The notes below the pieces were generated by a model. The model was given only the letters and a program-made list of their open reading frames with translations, was not told the origin of the DNA and ran no database searches. Positions 6,711-14,061 of a stretch of 14,061 bases of DNA are shown here, piece after piece. The translations under genes were made by a program, and so were the position numbers. How positions within the stretch are numbered: position 1 is the first letter of the stretch; every line of letters starts with the position of its first letter. The DNA lies in NCBI GenBank assembly GCA_029310945.1, contig JARJFC010000074.1:1-14061 (forward strand). The letters are read 5' to 3'. The stretch comes from Leptospira sp. 96542. Its GTDB lineage: Bacteria > Spirochaetota > Leptospiria > Leptospirales > Leptospiraceae.

Positions 6711-6711
6711 T

Positions 6712-6753
6712 GATGATTAATTTTCACCTGCTCGTGCCAACAATAGATGATTA
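6712..6753. promoter_or_regulatory. Divergent promoter region with repeated GATGATTA
   Basis: The 8-mer GATGATTA occurs at 6712-6719 and 6746-6753, 34 bases apart (a little over three helical turns), in the AT-rich gap between the LysR and SDR starts. LysR proteins bind two sites in such divergent regions, so these copies may be part of the binding sites. The classical T-N11-A half-site could not be assigned securely. Confidence 0.35.
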
Positions 6754-6817
6754 TCAAAACAATGACAGGACCCTATTCTCCAGATCACCTACCGCTTTTC
6801 ATCTTTCTGGAGTCATC

Positions 6818-7648
6818 ATGGTCAAAACTTGGTTCATCACGGGCACATCCACAGGGCTGGGCCGCCTGCTCACCGAACGCCTTCTGGCGCGCGGTGACCG
6901 GGTGGTTGCCACGCTGCGCAAGCAGGGTGCGCTCGACAGCCTGCTCGCGCAGTACGCCGATACCTTGCAGGTCTTGACGCTGGATGTGACGGATGCCCCG
7001 GCCATCCAGGCCGCTGTCGCCGAGGCTTATGCGCGCATGGGCCGCATCGACGTGGTCGTCAGCAATGCGGCGTATGGCCTGTTCGGTGCGGCCGAAGAAG
7101 TCAGCGACGCGCAGATCGAGCGCCAGATCGCCACCAACCTCGTCGGATCCATCCAGTTGATCCGCGCCTGCCTGCCGCATTTGCGCGCGCAAGGCGGAGG
7201 ACGGATCGTCCAGGTGTCATCGGAAGGCGGGCAGATCGCCTACCCGAACTTCAGCCTCTATCACGCCACCAAGTGGGGCATCGAAGGTTTCGTGGAATCT
7301 GTCGCTCAGGAGGTCGCCCCGTTCGGCATCGACTTCCTGATCATCGAGCCCGGACCCACCGCCACGAATTTCGGCGCGGGACTGGACCATGGGGCGGCGA
7401 TGCCCGCCTACCAAGACACACCATCCGGCGAAGTGCGCCGTGCGATCACATCGGGCGCCTTTGTCATCAAGGGCGATGCGGCCAAAACGGTCGATGCCAT
7501 CATTGTTGCGGCCGATGCGCAGACCGTGCCTCTGCGCCTGGCCCTGGGCAGCACGGCCTATGCCTCGATCAGCCAGGCGCTGGCCGAGCGCATGCGGCGA
7601 CTGGAGGCGCAAAAGACCGTGGCGCTGTCCGTCGACCGAGCACCGTGA
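6818..7648 (+). CDS. Short-chain dehydrogenase/reductase (SDR family) oxidoreductase
   Basis: A 276-residue classical SDR. Visible in order are the Rossmann cofactor motif TGTSTGLG (8-15), the LDVTD acidic loop (55-59), NAAYG (83-87), the catalytic Ser135 in VQVSSEGG, and Tyr148/Lys152 in YHATK, followed by IEPGPTATNF (about 177-186). The Ser-Tyr spacing of 13 residues is normal. Arg34 in ATLRKQ after the second beta strand suggests NADP(H) preference, as inference. The start at 6818 is supported by GGAG at 6809-6812; an in-frame extension to 6710 would run through the promoter region. It is divergent from a LysR gene that probably regulates it, and a terminator follows the stop codon. The substrate cannot be told from the sequence. 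Confidence 0.92.
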   Translation: MVKTWFITGTSTGLGRLLTERLLARGDRVVATLRKQGALDSLLAQYADTLQVLTLDVTDAPAIQAAVAEAYARMGRIDVVVSNAAYGLFGAAEEVSDAQIERQIATNLVGSIQLIRACLPHLRAQGGGRIVQVSSEGGQIAYPNFSLYHATKWGIEGFVESVAQEVAPFGIDFLIIEPGPTATNFGAGLDHGAAMPAYQDTPSGEVRRAITSGAFVIKGDAAKTVDAIIVAADAQTVPLRLALGSTAYASISQALAERMRRLEAQKTVALSVDRAP

Positions 7649-7661
7649 GCCTGCTGGTTTT

Positions 7662-7677
7662 TGATTTGCGAACCTCA
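7662..7677 (-). promoter_or_regulatory. Candidate distal operator (O2) for the LacI-type regulator
   Basis: On the minus strand this reads TGAGGTTCGCAAATCA, matching the proximal palindrome at 7760-7775 in 14 of 16 positions. The centres are 98 bp apart. It overlaps the left arm of the SDR terminator, so part of the match could be a by-product of the hairpin. A pair of sites would allow DNA looping by a tetrameric or bridged repressor. Confidence 0.45.
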
Positions 7678-7706
7678 TGCGGCAACACGCAGGGGTTCGT
7701 ATTTTT
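7668..7706 (+). terminator. Rho-independent terminator after the SDR gene
   Basis: The arms CGAACCTC (7669-7676) and GGGGTTCG (7692-7699), with one G-U pair, enclose an inner TGCG/CGCA stem (7678-7681 with 7688-7691) after one bulged A. The loop is GCAACA. TATTTTT follows at 7700-7706. It starts about 20 bases after the SDR stop. Its left arm overlaps a candidate LacI-type operator. Confidence 0.75.
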
Positions 7707-7740
7707 CATTAGGCCTGGAAAGCCTGTGGAATTCATGGCG

Positions 7741-7746
7741 TAAATA
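7741..7746 (+). promoter_or_regulatory. Possible -10 element of the xyl operon promoter
   Basis: TAAATA lies 14 bases before the palindrome at 7760-7775. If it is the -10 box, transcription would start near 7753 and the palindrome would sit just downstream, where a repressor would block initiation. No good -35 hexamer is seen at the right distance, so this is tentative. Confidence 0.25.
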
Positions 7747-7759
7747 CCGATCCTGATTT

Positions 7760-7775
7760 TGAGGTTCGCACCTCA
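7760..7775. promoter_or_regulatory. Candidate proximal operator (O1) for the LacI-type regulator
   Basis: TGAGGTTCGCACCTCA is a 16-bp near-perfect palindrome (7 of 8 positions symmetric) with a central CG step. This is the form typical of LacI-family operators. It lies 10 bases before the regulator's ATG, which suits autoregulation of the whole regulator-xylB-xylA operon. Confidence 0.6.
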
Positions 7776-7785
7776 GAATTTCGCC

Positions 7786-8832
7786 ATGTCAGTCAAATCG
7801 GACGCCCCGACCGGACGCGCCACGCTCAGCGACGTGGCGCGCGAGGCGCAGGTGAGCCTGGCCACCGCGGACCGGGTGCTGAACAACCGGGCCGGGGTCC
7901 ACGCCAAGTCCATCGCCCGCGTGCGCGAGGCAGTGGCGCGCTTGAACTACCGGCCCGACCCTGCGGCGGCGCGCCTGGCACGCACGCGCTCGCACCAAGT
8001 GTGTTTTGTGCTGCCCTCGGGGGACAACCCCTTCGTCACGCAACTGCAGTCCGAGCTGCGCGCCAACCGGGCCTGGCTGGAAGATCACCGCGCGAGCGCC
8101 CAGACGCTGGAGGTCGACGTTTTCGAACCCCATCGGCTGACTGACCTGCTGCGCTCCCTGAAGGACCGTTGCGAGACGGCGGTGGTGATGGGCCTGGACC
8201 ATCCCCTGGTGCAGGGCGCCATCGATGAACTGGTCGAGCAGGGCTGCGAAGTGATCACCCTGGTCTCCGACGTGCCCCGTTCACGGCGCCATGCCTACGT
8301 GGGCATCGACAACGTGGCCGCAGGCCGCACGGCGGCCACCTTGATCGGCCGTTTTGTCGGCCGGGTGACGGGGGAGGTGGGCGTGATCGCCGGCAGCCTG
8401 TCCTTGCGTGACCACGCGGAACGCAACCTGGGTTTCAACCAGGTGATGTCGGCCGAGTACCCGCAGCTCACGGTACTGCCCACCCTGCAAGGCAAGGACA
8501 CCCCCGCACTCAACGAGTCGCTCGCGCGCCGGCTGCTGAACGAACACCCGCAGTTGCGCGCCATCTATTGCATCGGCGCGAGCAAGGGCATCTCCCTGGC
8601 CCTCAAGGCCGAAGGCCGCGCGCGGGAGGTGGTGTTCGTGGGGCATGAGCTGACGCCAGGCACGCGCGCCGACCTGCTGGACGGCACCCTGGCCGCCGTG
8701 ATCAACCAGGACGCGGGGCATGAAATCCGCTCGGCGCTGCGGCAGGCCCTGGCCCGCGTGACGCACGAACCGGTGCACGCCGACCAGGAGCGCATCCGCA
8801 TCGATGTCTACGTGAAGGACAACCTGCCATGA
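7786..8832 (+). CDS. LacI-family transcription regulator of the xylose-type operon
   Basis: A 348-residue repressor-type protein. The N-terminal LacI helix-turn-helix covers residues 12-60: TLSDVAREAQVSLATADRVL, then NNRAGVHAKS and VREAVARLNYRPD with the hinge after it. It carries ATADRVLN where most members have TVSRVLN; a Asp-Arg variant is shared by a subgroup of sugar regulators. The sugar-binding domain resembles periplasmic binding proteins (VCFVLPSGDNPFVTQLQSEL near 72-91, YVGIDNVAAGRTAATLIGRF near 167-186, GVIAGS near 194-199). The ATG at 7786 is chosen over an upstream in-frame TTG at 7759, which overlaps the palindrome; no ribosome site is evident. The stop overlaps the xylB start as ATGA. 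The expected role is repression relieved by xylose or a related sugar (inferred from position). Confidence 0.9.
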   Translation: MSVKSDAPTGRATLSDVAREAQVSLATADRVLNNRAGVHAKSIARVREAVARLNYRPDPAAARLARTRSHQVCFVLPSGDNPFVTQLQSELRANRAWLEDHRASAQTLEVDVFEPHRLTDLLRSLKDRCETAVVMGLDHPLVQGAIDELVEQGCEVITLVSDVPRSRRHAYVGIDNVAAGRTAATLIGRFVGRVTGEVGVIAGSLSLRDHAERNLGFNQVMSAEYPQLTVLPTLQGKDTPALNESLARRLLNEHPQLRAIYCIGASKGISLALKAEGRAREVVFVGHELTPGTRADLLDGTLAAVINQDAGHEIRSALRQALARVTHEPVHADQERIRIDVYVKDNLP

Positions 8833-10349
8833 TCACCCTGGGCATCGATCTGGGCACCTCCGGCGTGAAGGCGCTGTTGCTGGAGGACGAGCGACAAGTG
8901 GCCGTGACGAGCGCGCCACTGACGGTCAGCCGACCGCACCCGACCTGGTCCGAGCAAGACCCGGCCGACTGGTGGCGCGCCACCTGCGATTGCCTGGACG
9001 CGCTCAAGGCAGAGCACCCGCGTGCCCTGGCGGCCGTGCGGGCCATCGGCCTGTCGGGCCAGATGCATGGCGCGACCTTGCTGGGCACCGATGGCAAGAC
9101 GCTGCGCCCCTGCATCCTGTGGAACGACGGCCGCAGCGAGGCCGAGTGCGCCGAGCTCGAACGGCCCGACCTGCGGCTGCGCCAGCGCGCCGGCAACCCG
9201 GCCATGCCGGGTTTCACCGCGCCCAAATTACTCTGGGTGCGCCAGCACGAGCCCGAGGTGTACGCGCGCCTGGCCAAGGTCCTGCTGCCCAAGGCCTGGC
9301 TGCGCTGGCAGCTGTGCGGCGAGTACGCCGAAGACATGTCGGACGCCTCGGGCACGCTGTGGCTGGACGTGGGCGCGCGGGCCTGGAGCGCGCCGCTGCT
9401 GGCGGCCTGCGGGCTGGACGAGCGGCACATGCCGCGCCTGGTCGAAGGCACGGCGCCGACCGGCCGCCTGCGCGCCGAATGGGTGGCGCGCTGGGGCTTT
9501 GAACGGGCGCCGGTGCTGGCCGGTGGCGCGGGCGACAACGCGGCTGGCGCGGTCGGTGTCGGCGCCGTCACGCCGGGCGACGCCTTCCTCTCGCTCGGCA
9601 CCTCGGGCGTCTTGTGGGCCACCACGGCCGGTTTCGCGCCCGCGCCCGAGCGGGGGGTGCACGCCTTTTGCCATGCCGTGCCCGGCACCTGGCACCAGAT
9701 GGGCGTGATGCTCTCGGCCGCCGCCAGCCTGGCCTGGTGGGCCGGCGTCACCGCCTGCCCCGAGGCCGATCTGCTGCGGGAGGTCGAGGCGGATGCCGGC
9801 TCGAATGGCGCGGGCGGGACAGCGGGCGAGAGTGCCTGCTGGTTCGCCCCCTACCTCTCGGGCGAGCGCACGCCGCACAACGACGCGTTGCTGCGCGGCG
9901 GTTTTGTGCACCTGTCGGCCGGCACCCGGCGCGCCGACATGACGCGCGCGGTCCTGAACGGCGTGGCCTATGCCTTTCGCGACATGCGCGACGCGCTTGC
10001 CGCCGCAGGCACCCGCATCAGCGAGGCCGACCTCATCGGCGGTGGCGCGCGCTCGGACCTCTGGAACCAGACACTGGCCGACGTGCTGGGCCTGCCCCTG
10101 CACCAGGTGGCCGGCTCCCAGCATGGCTGCGCGCTGGGCGCGGCCCGGCTCGCGCGCGTGGCGGCCGACGGCGTGCGCCTCTTCAGCAAGCCGCTGCGCC
10201 AGCGCTCCTATGTACCCGATGCGCGCCAGGCGCGCCGGCACGACGGTGCCTTTGAACAGTGGCAACAGCTTTACGGACGGCTGCGGCACCTGCCGGCACC
10301 GGCCACGCCGCTCCCATCTTCTCTTCCCACGACCACGGAACCCGCATGA
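8829..10349 (+). CDS. xylB: Xylulokinase
   Basis: A 506-residue FGGY-family sugar kinase that phosphorylates D-xylulose with ATP to xylulose 5-phosphate, feeding the pentose phosphate pathway. Seen in order: [15 protein letters not shown] (5-19) with Asp7, GLSGQMHG (74-81), a xylulokinase mark, ILWNDGRS (96-103), PKAWLRW (154-160), catalytic-base Asp236 in [22 protein letters not shown] (255-264), and the C-terminal ATP-binding [13 protein letters not shown]. It overlaps the regulator stop by four bases, and its own stop overlaps the xylA start. The last 20 or so residues are a Pro/Thr/Ser-rich tail longer than in E. coli XylB (484 residues). FGGY kinases vary in sugar, but SGQMHG plus adjacent xylA makes xylulose nearly certain. 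Confidence 0.95.
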   Translation: MITLGIDLGTSGVKALLLEDERQVAVTSAPLTVSRPHPTWSEQDPADWWRATCDCLDALKAEHPRALAAVRAIGLSGQMHGATLLGTDGKTLRPCILWNDGRSEAECAELERPDLRLRQRAGNPAMPGFTAPKLLWVRQHEPEVYARLAKVLLPKAWLRWQLCGEYAEDMSDASGTLWLDVGARAWSAPLLAACGLDERHMPRLVEGTAPTGRLRAEWVARWGFERAPVLAGGAGDNAAGAVGVGAVTPGDAFLSLGTSGVLWATTAGFAPAPERGVHAFCHAVPGTWHQMGVMLSAAASLAWWAGVTACPEADLLREVEADAGSNGAGGTAGESACWFAPYLSGERTPHNDALLRGGFVHLSAGTRRADMTRAVLNGVAYAFRDMRDALAAAGTRISEADLIGGGARSDLWNQTLADVLGLPLHQVAGSQHGCALGAARLARVAADGVRLFSKPLRQRSYVPDARQARRHDGAFEQWQQLYGRLRHLPAPATPLPSSLPTTTEPA

Positions 10350-11698
10350 AAAACGAACCTTCGGGCGCTCGGCGCCCCGCGTACTTCAGCTTCCCGCACA
10401 CCCTGGTCTACCGGGGCCCGGACTTCGCGCCCAGCGCGCAGGAGCCTTTGGCGTATCGCTACTACGACAAGAAGCGCGTGGTGCTGGGCAAGACCATGGA
10501 AGAGCAGTTGCGCTTCGCCGTCTGCTACTGGCACAGCTTCGGCTGGGGTGGCACCGACCCTTTCGGTGAACCGAGCTTCCGGCGGCCCTGGCACGCGGCG
10601 GGCGATCCGATGGCCCAGGCCGAGCTCAAGGCCGAGGTGGCCTTTGACCTGTTCCGCCTGGTCGACGCACCGTTCTTCACCTTCCACGACCGCGACATCG
10701 CGCCCGAAGGCGCGACCCTGGCCGAATCCAACGCCCACGTGCGCCGCATCGGCGACGTGTTCGCCCGCAAGATGCAGGAGACCGGCGTGCGCCTGCTCTG
10801 GGGCACGGCCAACCTGTTCTCGAACCGGCGCTACATGGCCGGCGCGGCCACCAACCCGGACCCCGAAGTCTTCATGTACGCCGCGGCCCAGGTGAAGAAC
10901 GTGCTGGAACTCACGCACGAACTCGGTGGCGCCAACTACGTGTTGTGGGGCGGGCGTGAAGGCTACGAGACTTTGCTCAACACCGACCTGAAGCGCGAGC
11001 TGGCCCAGCTCGGCCGCTTCCTGAACCTGGTGGTGGAGCACAAGCACAAGATCGGCTTCAAGGGCCAGATCCTGATCGAGCCCAAACCCGCGGAACCGAC
11101 CAAGCACCAGTACGACTACGACGTGGGCACCGTCTACGGCTTCCTGAAGGCCCATGGCCTGGAGAAGGAAGTGAAGGTCAACCTGGAGCAGAACCACGCG
11201 CTGCTGGCCGGCCACACCTTCGAGCACGAGATCGCGCTGGCGGGCGCCCTGGGCATCTTCGGTTCGCTGGACATGAACCGCGGCGACGAAATGCTGGGCT
11301 GGGACACCGACCAGTTCCCCAACAACCTGCCCCAGGTCGCGATGACGATGTACGAGGTGCTCAAGGCCGGCGGCATCGGCCAGGGCGGCCTGAACTTCGA
11401 CGCCAAGCTGCGCCGACAGTCCATCGACCCGGACGATCTGGTCTGGGCCCATGCCACCGCCATGGACCTGTGCGCGCGCGCGCTGCTGGTGGCCGAGCGC
11501 ATGGTGAATGACGGCGCGCTGCCGCGCCACGTCCAGGACCGTTACGCCGGCTGGGACAGCGACAGTGGCCGCGCCATCCTGCAGGGCCAGCGGTCGCTGG
11601 CCGACCTGGCGCGCGAGGTCGAGGCGCGCAGCCTGGAGCCGCAGCCGCGCTCGGGGCAGCAGGAGCGACTGGAGCACCTCGTCAACAGCTATTTCTGA
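10346..11698 (+). CDS. xylA: Xylose isomerase
   Basis: A 450-residue class II (long) xylose isomerase that interconverts D-xylose and D-xylulose with two divalent metal ions in the cytoplasm. All active-site residues known from E. coli XylA are present with a constant offset of 13: His114/Asp117 in FHDRD, Glu245/Lys247 in IEPKP, Glu281 and His284 in [12 protein letters not shown], Asp309 in GSLDMNRGD, Asp320/Asp322 in GWDTDQFP, and Asp352 in NFDAK. Signature blocks [19 protein letters not shown] and [17 protein letters not shown] are intact. The start ATG overlaps the xylB stop (ATGA); the ribosome site (GGAA at 10337-10340) is weak, consistent with translational coupling. The next gene starts after 35 bases with a strong ribosome site. 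Confidence 0.98.
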   Translation: MKNEPSGARRPAYFSFPHTLVYRGPDFAPSAQEPLAYRYYDKKRVVLGKTMEEQLRFAVCYWHSFGWGGTDPFGEPSFRRPWHAAGDPMAQAELKAEVAFDLFRLVDAPFFTFHDRDIAPEGATLAESNAHVRRIGDVFARKMQETGVRLLWGTANLFSNRRYMAGAATNPDPEVFMYAAAQVKNVLELTHELGGANYVLWGGREGYETLLNTDLKRELAQLGRFLNLVVEHKHKIGFKGQILIEPKPAEPTKHQYDYDVGTVYGFLKAHGLEKEVKVNLEQNHALLAGHTFEHEIALAGALGIFGSLDMNRGDEMLGWDTDQFPNNLPQVAMTMYEVLKAGGIGQGGLNFDAKLRRQSIDPDDLVWAHATAMDLCARALLVAERMVNDGALPRHVQDRYAGWDSDSGRAILQGQRSLADLAREVEARSLEPQPRSGQQERLEHLVNSYF

Positions 11699-11733
11699 CC
11701 ACAAGCGGCAAGCCGCAATAAGGAGAGCGAGAC

Positions 11734-12804
11734 ATGGCCACCAACATCAAAGGACCGGGCATCTACCTGGCGCAATTCGCAAGCGACACCGCCCCCTTCG
11801 ACTCCTGGGCGTCGATCACGAAATGGGCCGGCAGCCTGGGCTTCAAGGGCGTGCAGATTCCGTCCTGGGACAAACGCATCTTCGACCTGGAAAAGGCCGC
11901 CGCCTCCCAGACCTATTGCGACGAGGTGGCCGGCGTGGCGCGCGAGCATGGCGTCGCCATCACCGAACTGGGCACCCATCTGCAAGGCCAGTTGGTGGCC
12001 GTGCACCCGGCCTACGACGAAGCCTTTGACGGCTTCGCGCCCGAGGCCGTGCGCAAGAACCCCAAGGCCCGCCAGGCCTGGGCGGTGGAGCAGATGAAGC
12101 TCTCCGCCAAGGCCTCGCAGCGCCTGGGCCTCAAGAGCAATGTGAGTTTCCCCGGCGCCCTGGCCTGGCCTTTTCTGTACCCCTGGCCGCAGCGCCCGGC
12201 CGGCCTGATCGAGGCAGCCTTCGATGAATTGGCCAAGCGCTGGCTGCCGATCTTCGACGCCTTCGAGGACGCCGACTGCCATGTCTGCTTCGAGCTGCAC
12301 CCAGGCGAAGACCTGTTCGATGGCGTGACCTTCGAGATGTTCCTGGAGCGCGTGCGGAACCATCCGCGCTGCTGCATCAACTACGACCCCTCGCACTTCC
12401 TGCTGCAGCAGCTGGACTACCTCGAGTTCATCGACATCTACCACGAGCGCATCAAGGCGCTGCACATCAAGGACGCCGAGTTCCGGCCGACGGGGCGGCA
12501 GGGCGTGTACTCCGGCTACCAGCCCTGGGTGCAGCGCGCGGGACGTTTCCGCTCCCTGGGCGACGGGCAGGTGGATTTCGGCGCCATCTTCTCCAAGATG
12601 GCCCAGTACAACTACGACAGCTGGGCCGTGCTGGAATGGGAATGCTGCCTCAAGCACCCCGAGGCCGGCGCGGCGGAAGGCGCGGTCTTCATCCGCGACC
12701 ACATCATCCGCGTGACCGAGAAGGCCTTCGACGACTTCGCCGGCGGCCAGACCGATCCCGCGCAGCTGCGCCGCATGCTGGGCCTGGCCAAGGAGGGCGC
12801 ATGA
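11734..12804 (+). CDS. Sugar phosphate isomerase/epimerase-like TIM-barrel protein
   Basis: A 356-residue protein of the xylose-isomerase-like TIM-barrel superfamily (AP endonuclease family 2, COG1082). Likely metal-binding residues can be seen at barrel strand ends: Glu187 in CFELHPGE, Asp218 and His221 in INYDPSHF, His244 in IKALHIKDAEF, and Glu301 or Glu303 in AVLEWECC. Members include inosose isomerases/dehydratases, ketose epimerases, and keto-glycoside epimerases or lyases such as E. coli YcjR. The start follows AAGGAG at 11720-11725, and a small GCGG/CCGC hairpin (11705-11716) lies in the gap after xylA. Its stop overlaps the following Gfo/Idh/MocA dehydrogenase gene. This pairing suggests it acts on a keto-sugar made by that dehydrogenase (inference). 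The exact reaction is unknown. Confidence 0.88.
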   Translation: MATNIKGPGIYLAQFASDTAPFDSWASITKWAGSLGFKGVQIPSWDKRIFDLEKAAASQTYCDEVAGVAREHGVAITELGTHLQGQLVAVHPAYDEAFDGFAPEAVRKNPKARQAWAVEQMKLSAKASQRLGLKSNVSFPGALAWPFLYPWPQRPAGLIEAAFDELAKRWLPIFDAFEDADCHVCFELHPGEDLFDGVTFEMFLERVRNHPRCCINYDPSHFLLQQLDYLEFIDIYHERIKALHIKDAEFRPTGRQGVYSGYQPWVQRAGRFRSLGDGQVDFGAIFSKMAQYNYDSWAVLEWECCLKHPEAGAAEGAVFIRDHIIRVTEKAFDDFAGGQTDPAQLRRMLGLAKEGA

Positions 12805-13976
12805 CCATCGAGGCCGGCAATTCCCAGGGCACGGCACGCCGCCGCATCCGCCTGGGCATGGTGGGCGGGGGCGAGGGCGCCTTCATCGGCGCGGTGCACC
12901 GCATCGCGGCCCGCATCGACGACCACTACGAGCTGGTGGCGGGCGCGCTCTCGTCCACGCCCGAGAAGGCGCTGCGCTCGGCCGCCGCGCTGGGCCTGGC
13001 GCGAGCCTACGCGGACTACCGCACCATGGCGCGCGAGGAAGCGGCGCGGCCCGATGGCATCGAGGCCGTGGCCATCGTCACCCCCAATGACCAGCATGCG
13101 CCGGCCGCCCAGGCCTTCCTGGAAGCCGGCATCCATGTGATCTGCGACAAGCCGGTCACGACCACGCTGGCCGACGCCCAGCGCCTGAGCGCGCTTGCGC
13201 ACGCGCGTGGCCGTGTGTTCGCCGTCACCTACAACTACTCCGGCTATCCCATGGTGCGCCACGCGCGGCGCATGGTGCGCGAAGGCGCGCTCGGTGACAT
13301 CCGGCTCGTGCAAGTGGAGTACGTGCAGGACTGGCTGACCGAGCGCATCGAAGCCACGGGACAGAAGCAGGCCGCCTGGCGCACCGATCCGAAACGCTCC
13401 GGCGCGGGTGGCTGCGTCGGCGACATCGGCACCCACGCCTACCAGCTTGCCGGTTTCGTGACCGGCATGTCGCCCACGCAACTCTGCGCCGAACTGAGCA
13501 CCTTCGTGCCCGGCCGCGCGCTGGACGACAACGTGCAGGTAATGCTGCGCTACGCCAACGGCGCACGCGGCCTGCTCTGGGCCAGCCAGGTGGCACCCGG
13601 CAACGAGAACGGCCTGCGCCTGCGCGTCTACGGCGACAAGGGCGGCCTGGAGTGGCGGCAGGAGCATCCGAACCAGTTGCACTGGTCGCCCTTCGGCCAG
13701 CCGACCCAGACCATCGCGCGCGGCACCGGCGCGGCCAATGCCGACGCGGCGCGCGTCACGCGTCTGCCTTCCGGCCACCCCGAAGGGTATCTGGAGGGTT
13801 TCGCCACCGTCTACAGCGAGATCGCGCAGGCCCTGCAGGCCGCGCGCGAGGGCCAGGCCCCGCCCGCGGACGTGGTGTTCCCCACCATCGCCGATGGCGT
13901 GCATGGCATGGCCTTCATCGAAGCGGCGGTGCGCTCGGCCGCCGAGGGCTCGCGCTGGGTGGAGGTGCCGGCGTGA
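12801..13976 (+). CDS. Gfo/Idh/MocA-family NAD(P)-dependent sugar dehydrogenase
   Basis: A 391-residue oxidoreductase. The N-terminal Rossmann domain carries the cofactor motif GMVGGGEGAFIG (19-30), the strand AIVTPNDQHAP (91-101), and the family CDKPVTT motif with Lys117 (usually EKP, here DKP). The C-terminal substrate domain contains GGCVGDIGTHAYQL (203-216), with Asp208 and His212 as the likely catalytic pair. The preceding gene's end contains AAGGAGG at 12790-12796, a strong ribosome site, and its stop overlaps this start (ATGA). Members oxidise a hydroxyl of a sugar, inositol or glycoside. The link with the TIM-barrel gene resembles YcjS/YcjR-type and keto-glycoside systems. The precise substrate is not visible. 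Its stop overlaps the ABC ATPase start. Confidence 0.92.
   Translation: MTIEAGNSQGTARRRIRLGMVGGGEGAFIGAVHRIAARIDDHYELVAGALSSTPEKALRSAAALGLARAYADYRTMAREEAARPDGIEAVAIVTPNDQHAPAAQAFLEAGIHVICDKPVTTTLADAQRLSALAHARGRVFAVTYNYSGYPMVRHARRMVREGALGDIRLVQVEYVQDWLTERIEATGQKQAAWRTDPKRSGAGGCVGDIGTHAYQLAGFVTGMSPTQLCAELSTFVPGRALDDNVQVMLRYANGARGLLWASQVAPGNENGLRLRVYGDKGGLEWRQEHPNQLHWSPFGQPTQTIARGTGAANADAARVTRLPSGHPEGYLEGFATVYSEIAQALQAAREGQAPPADVVFPTIADGVHGMAFIEAAVRSAAEGSRWVEVPA
13961..13965 (+). promoter_or_regulatory. Ribosome binding site for the ABC ATPase GTG start
   Basis: GGAGG sits 7 bases before the GTG at 13973, inside the end of the dehydrogenase gene, and supports a GTG start in the GTGA stop/start overlap. 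Confidence 0.7.
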
Positions 13977-14061
13977 GCCTGAGCGTGCGCTTCCACGAGG
14001 TCGTCAAGGACTACGGCCCGGGCCGGGTGCTGCGCGGCGTGAGCTTCGAGCTGGCGGCCGC
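13973..14061 (+). CDS. ABC-transporter ATP-binding protein, N-terminal fragment (sugar importer)
   Basis: The first 29 residues are present and the gene runs off the window. The N-terminus VRFHEVVKDYGPGRVLRGVSF matches the start of ABC ATPases (the aromatic A-loop Tyr of KDYG, then VLxGVSFEL ahead of the Walker A motif, which lies beyond the edge). The GTG start overlaps the preceding TGA as GTGA, so it is the sixth gene of the operon. By position it is probably the ATPase of the sugar uptake system (RbsA/XylG-like), with permease and binding protein expected downstream. The subfamily cannot be proved from so few residues. Confidence 0.75.
   Translation, partial: MSLSVRFHEVVKDYGPGRVLRGVSFELAA

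Noticed and set aside
7711..7725. AGGC/GCCT inverted repeat between the SDR terminator and the xyl promoter
   Set aside because: Only a 4-bp stem, not symmetric around a CG and not repeated elsewhere in the gap.
7759..7785. TTG start nine codons upstream for the LacI-family regulator
   Set aside because: It overlaps the palindromic operator and has no ribosome site; the helix-turn-helix is complete from the ATG at 7786.
10271..11704. 477-codon open frame antisense to xylA, and similar antisense frames opposite xylB and the downstream genes
   Set aside because: High G+C genes commonly leave the antisense frame open. The predicted protein is repetitive in Val, Gln, His and Gly and matches no family, while the sense strand has complete active sites.
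1..14061. Mobile elements, CRISPR arrays, tRNA or rRNA genes
   Set aside because: No transposase, integrase, regular repeat-spacer pattern or recognisable RNA gene was found on reading both strands.

Overview
The window looks like chromosomal DNA from a betaproteobacterium, most likely Burkholderiales and probably Comamonadaceae-like. This rests on the high G+C, the tightly packed genes with ATGA or GTGA overlaps, the cold-shock protein type, and the mix of AraC, LysR and LacI regulators beside small enzyme genes. The genus cannot be named from the sequence alone.

Left end (1-970). On the minus strand an OmpR-type response regulator runs normally to the last part of its DNA-binding domain. 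It then loses homology and joins, out of frame, the C-terminal part of a transglutaminase-like protein that runs off the window. The transglutaminase part has a clearly lower G+C content, so this looks like a deletion or rearrangement junction, or possibly an assembly chimera.

Thiol-redox cassette (971-2711). Three plus-strand genes lie almost end to end: an exported DUF2147 protein with a CxxxxC pair, a CcdA-type membrane thiol-electron carrier, and a Tat-exported thioredoxin-like protein with a CINC active site. Together they resemble a split version of a DipZ-type system that carries electrons to the periplasm.

Middle block (2831-7648). An AraC-family regulator is followed by a VOC/glyoxalase-fold protein. 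Next come a cold-shock protein with a structured leader and a strong terminator, a cytoplasmic trypsin-fold peptidase with a novel-looking helical N-terminus, and a divergent LysR regulator/short-chain dehydrogenase pair.

Xylose-type operon (7786 to the right edge). A LacI-family regulator, xylB (xylulokinase), xylA (xylose isomerase), a sugar-phosphate isomerase/epimerase-like TIM-barrel protein, a Gfo/Idh/MocA dehydrogenase and the start of an ABC-transporter ATPase form one continuous transcription unit. XylA and XylB convert xylose to xylulose 5-phosphate, and the ATPase should belong to the sugar importer. The TIM-barrel/Gfo-Idh pair resembles the keto-glycoside pathways typified by E. 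coli YcjR/YcjS. It suggests, as inference, that the operon also processes a xyloside or a second sugar. A 16-bp palindrome with a central CG lies just before the regulator gene, and a 14/16 copy lies 98 bp upstream inside the preceding gene's terminator. These are good candidate operators for the LacI protein.

No tRNA, rRNA, insertion sequence, CRISPR array or phage gene was seen. No gene-free stretch exceeds 300 bases; the longest are 4238-4450 (csp leader), 788-970, 7649-7785 and 2712-2830.
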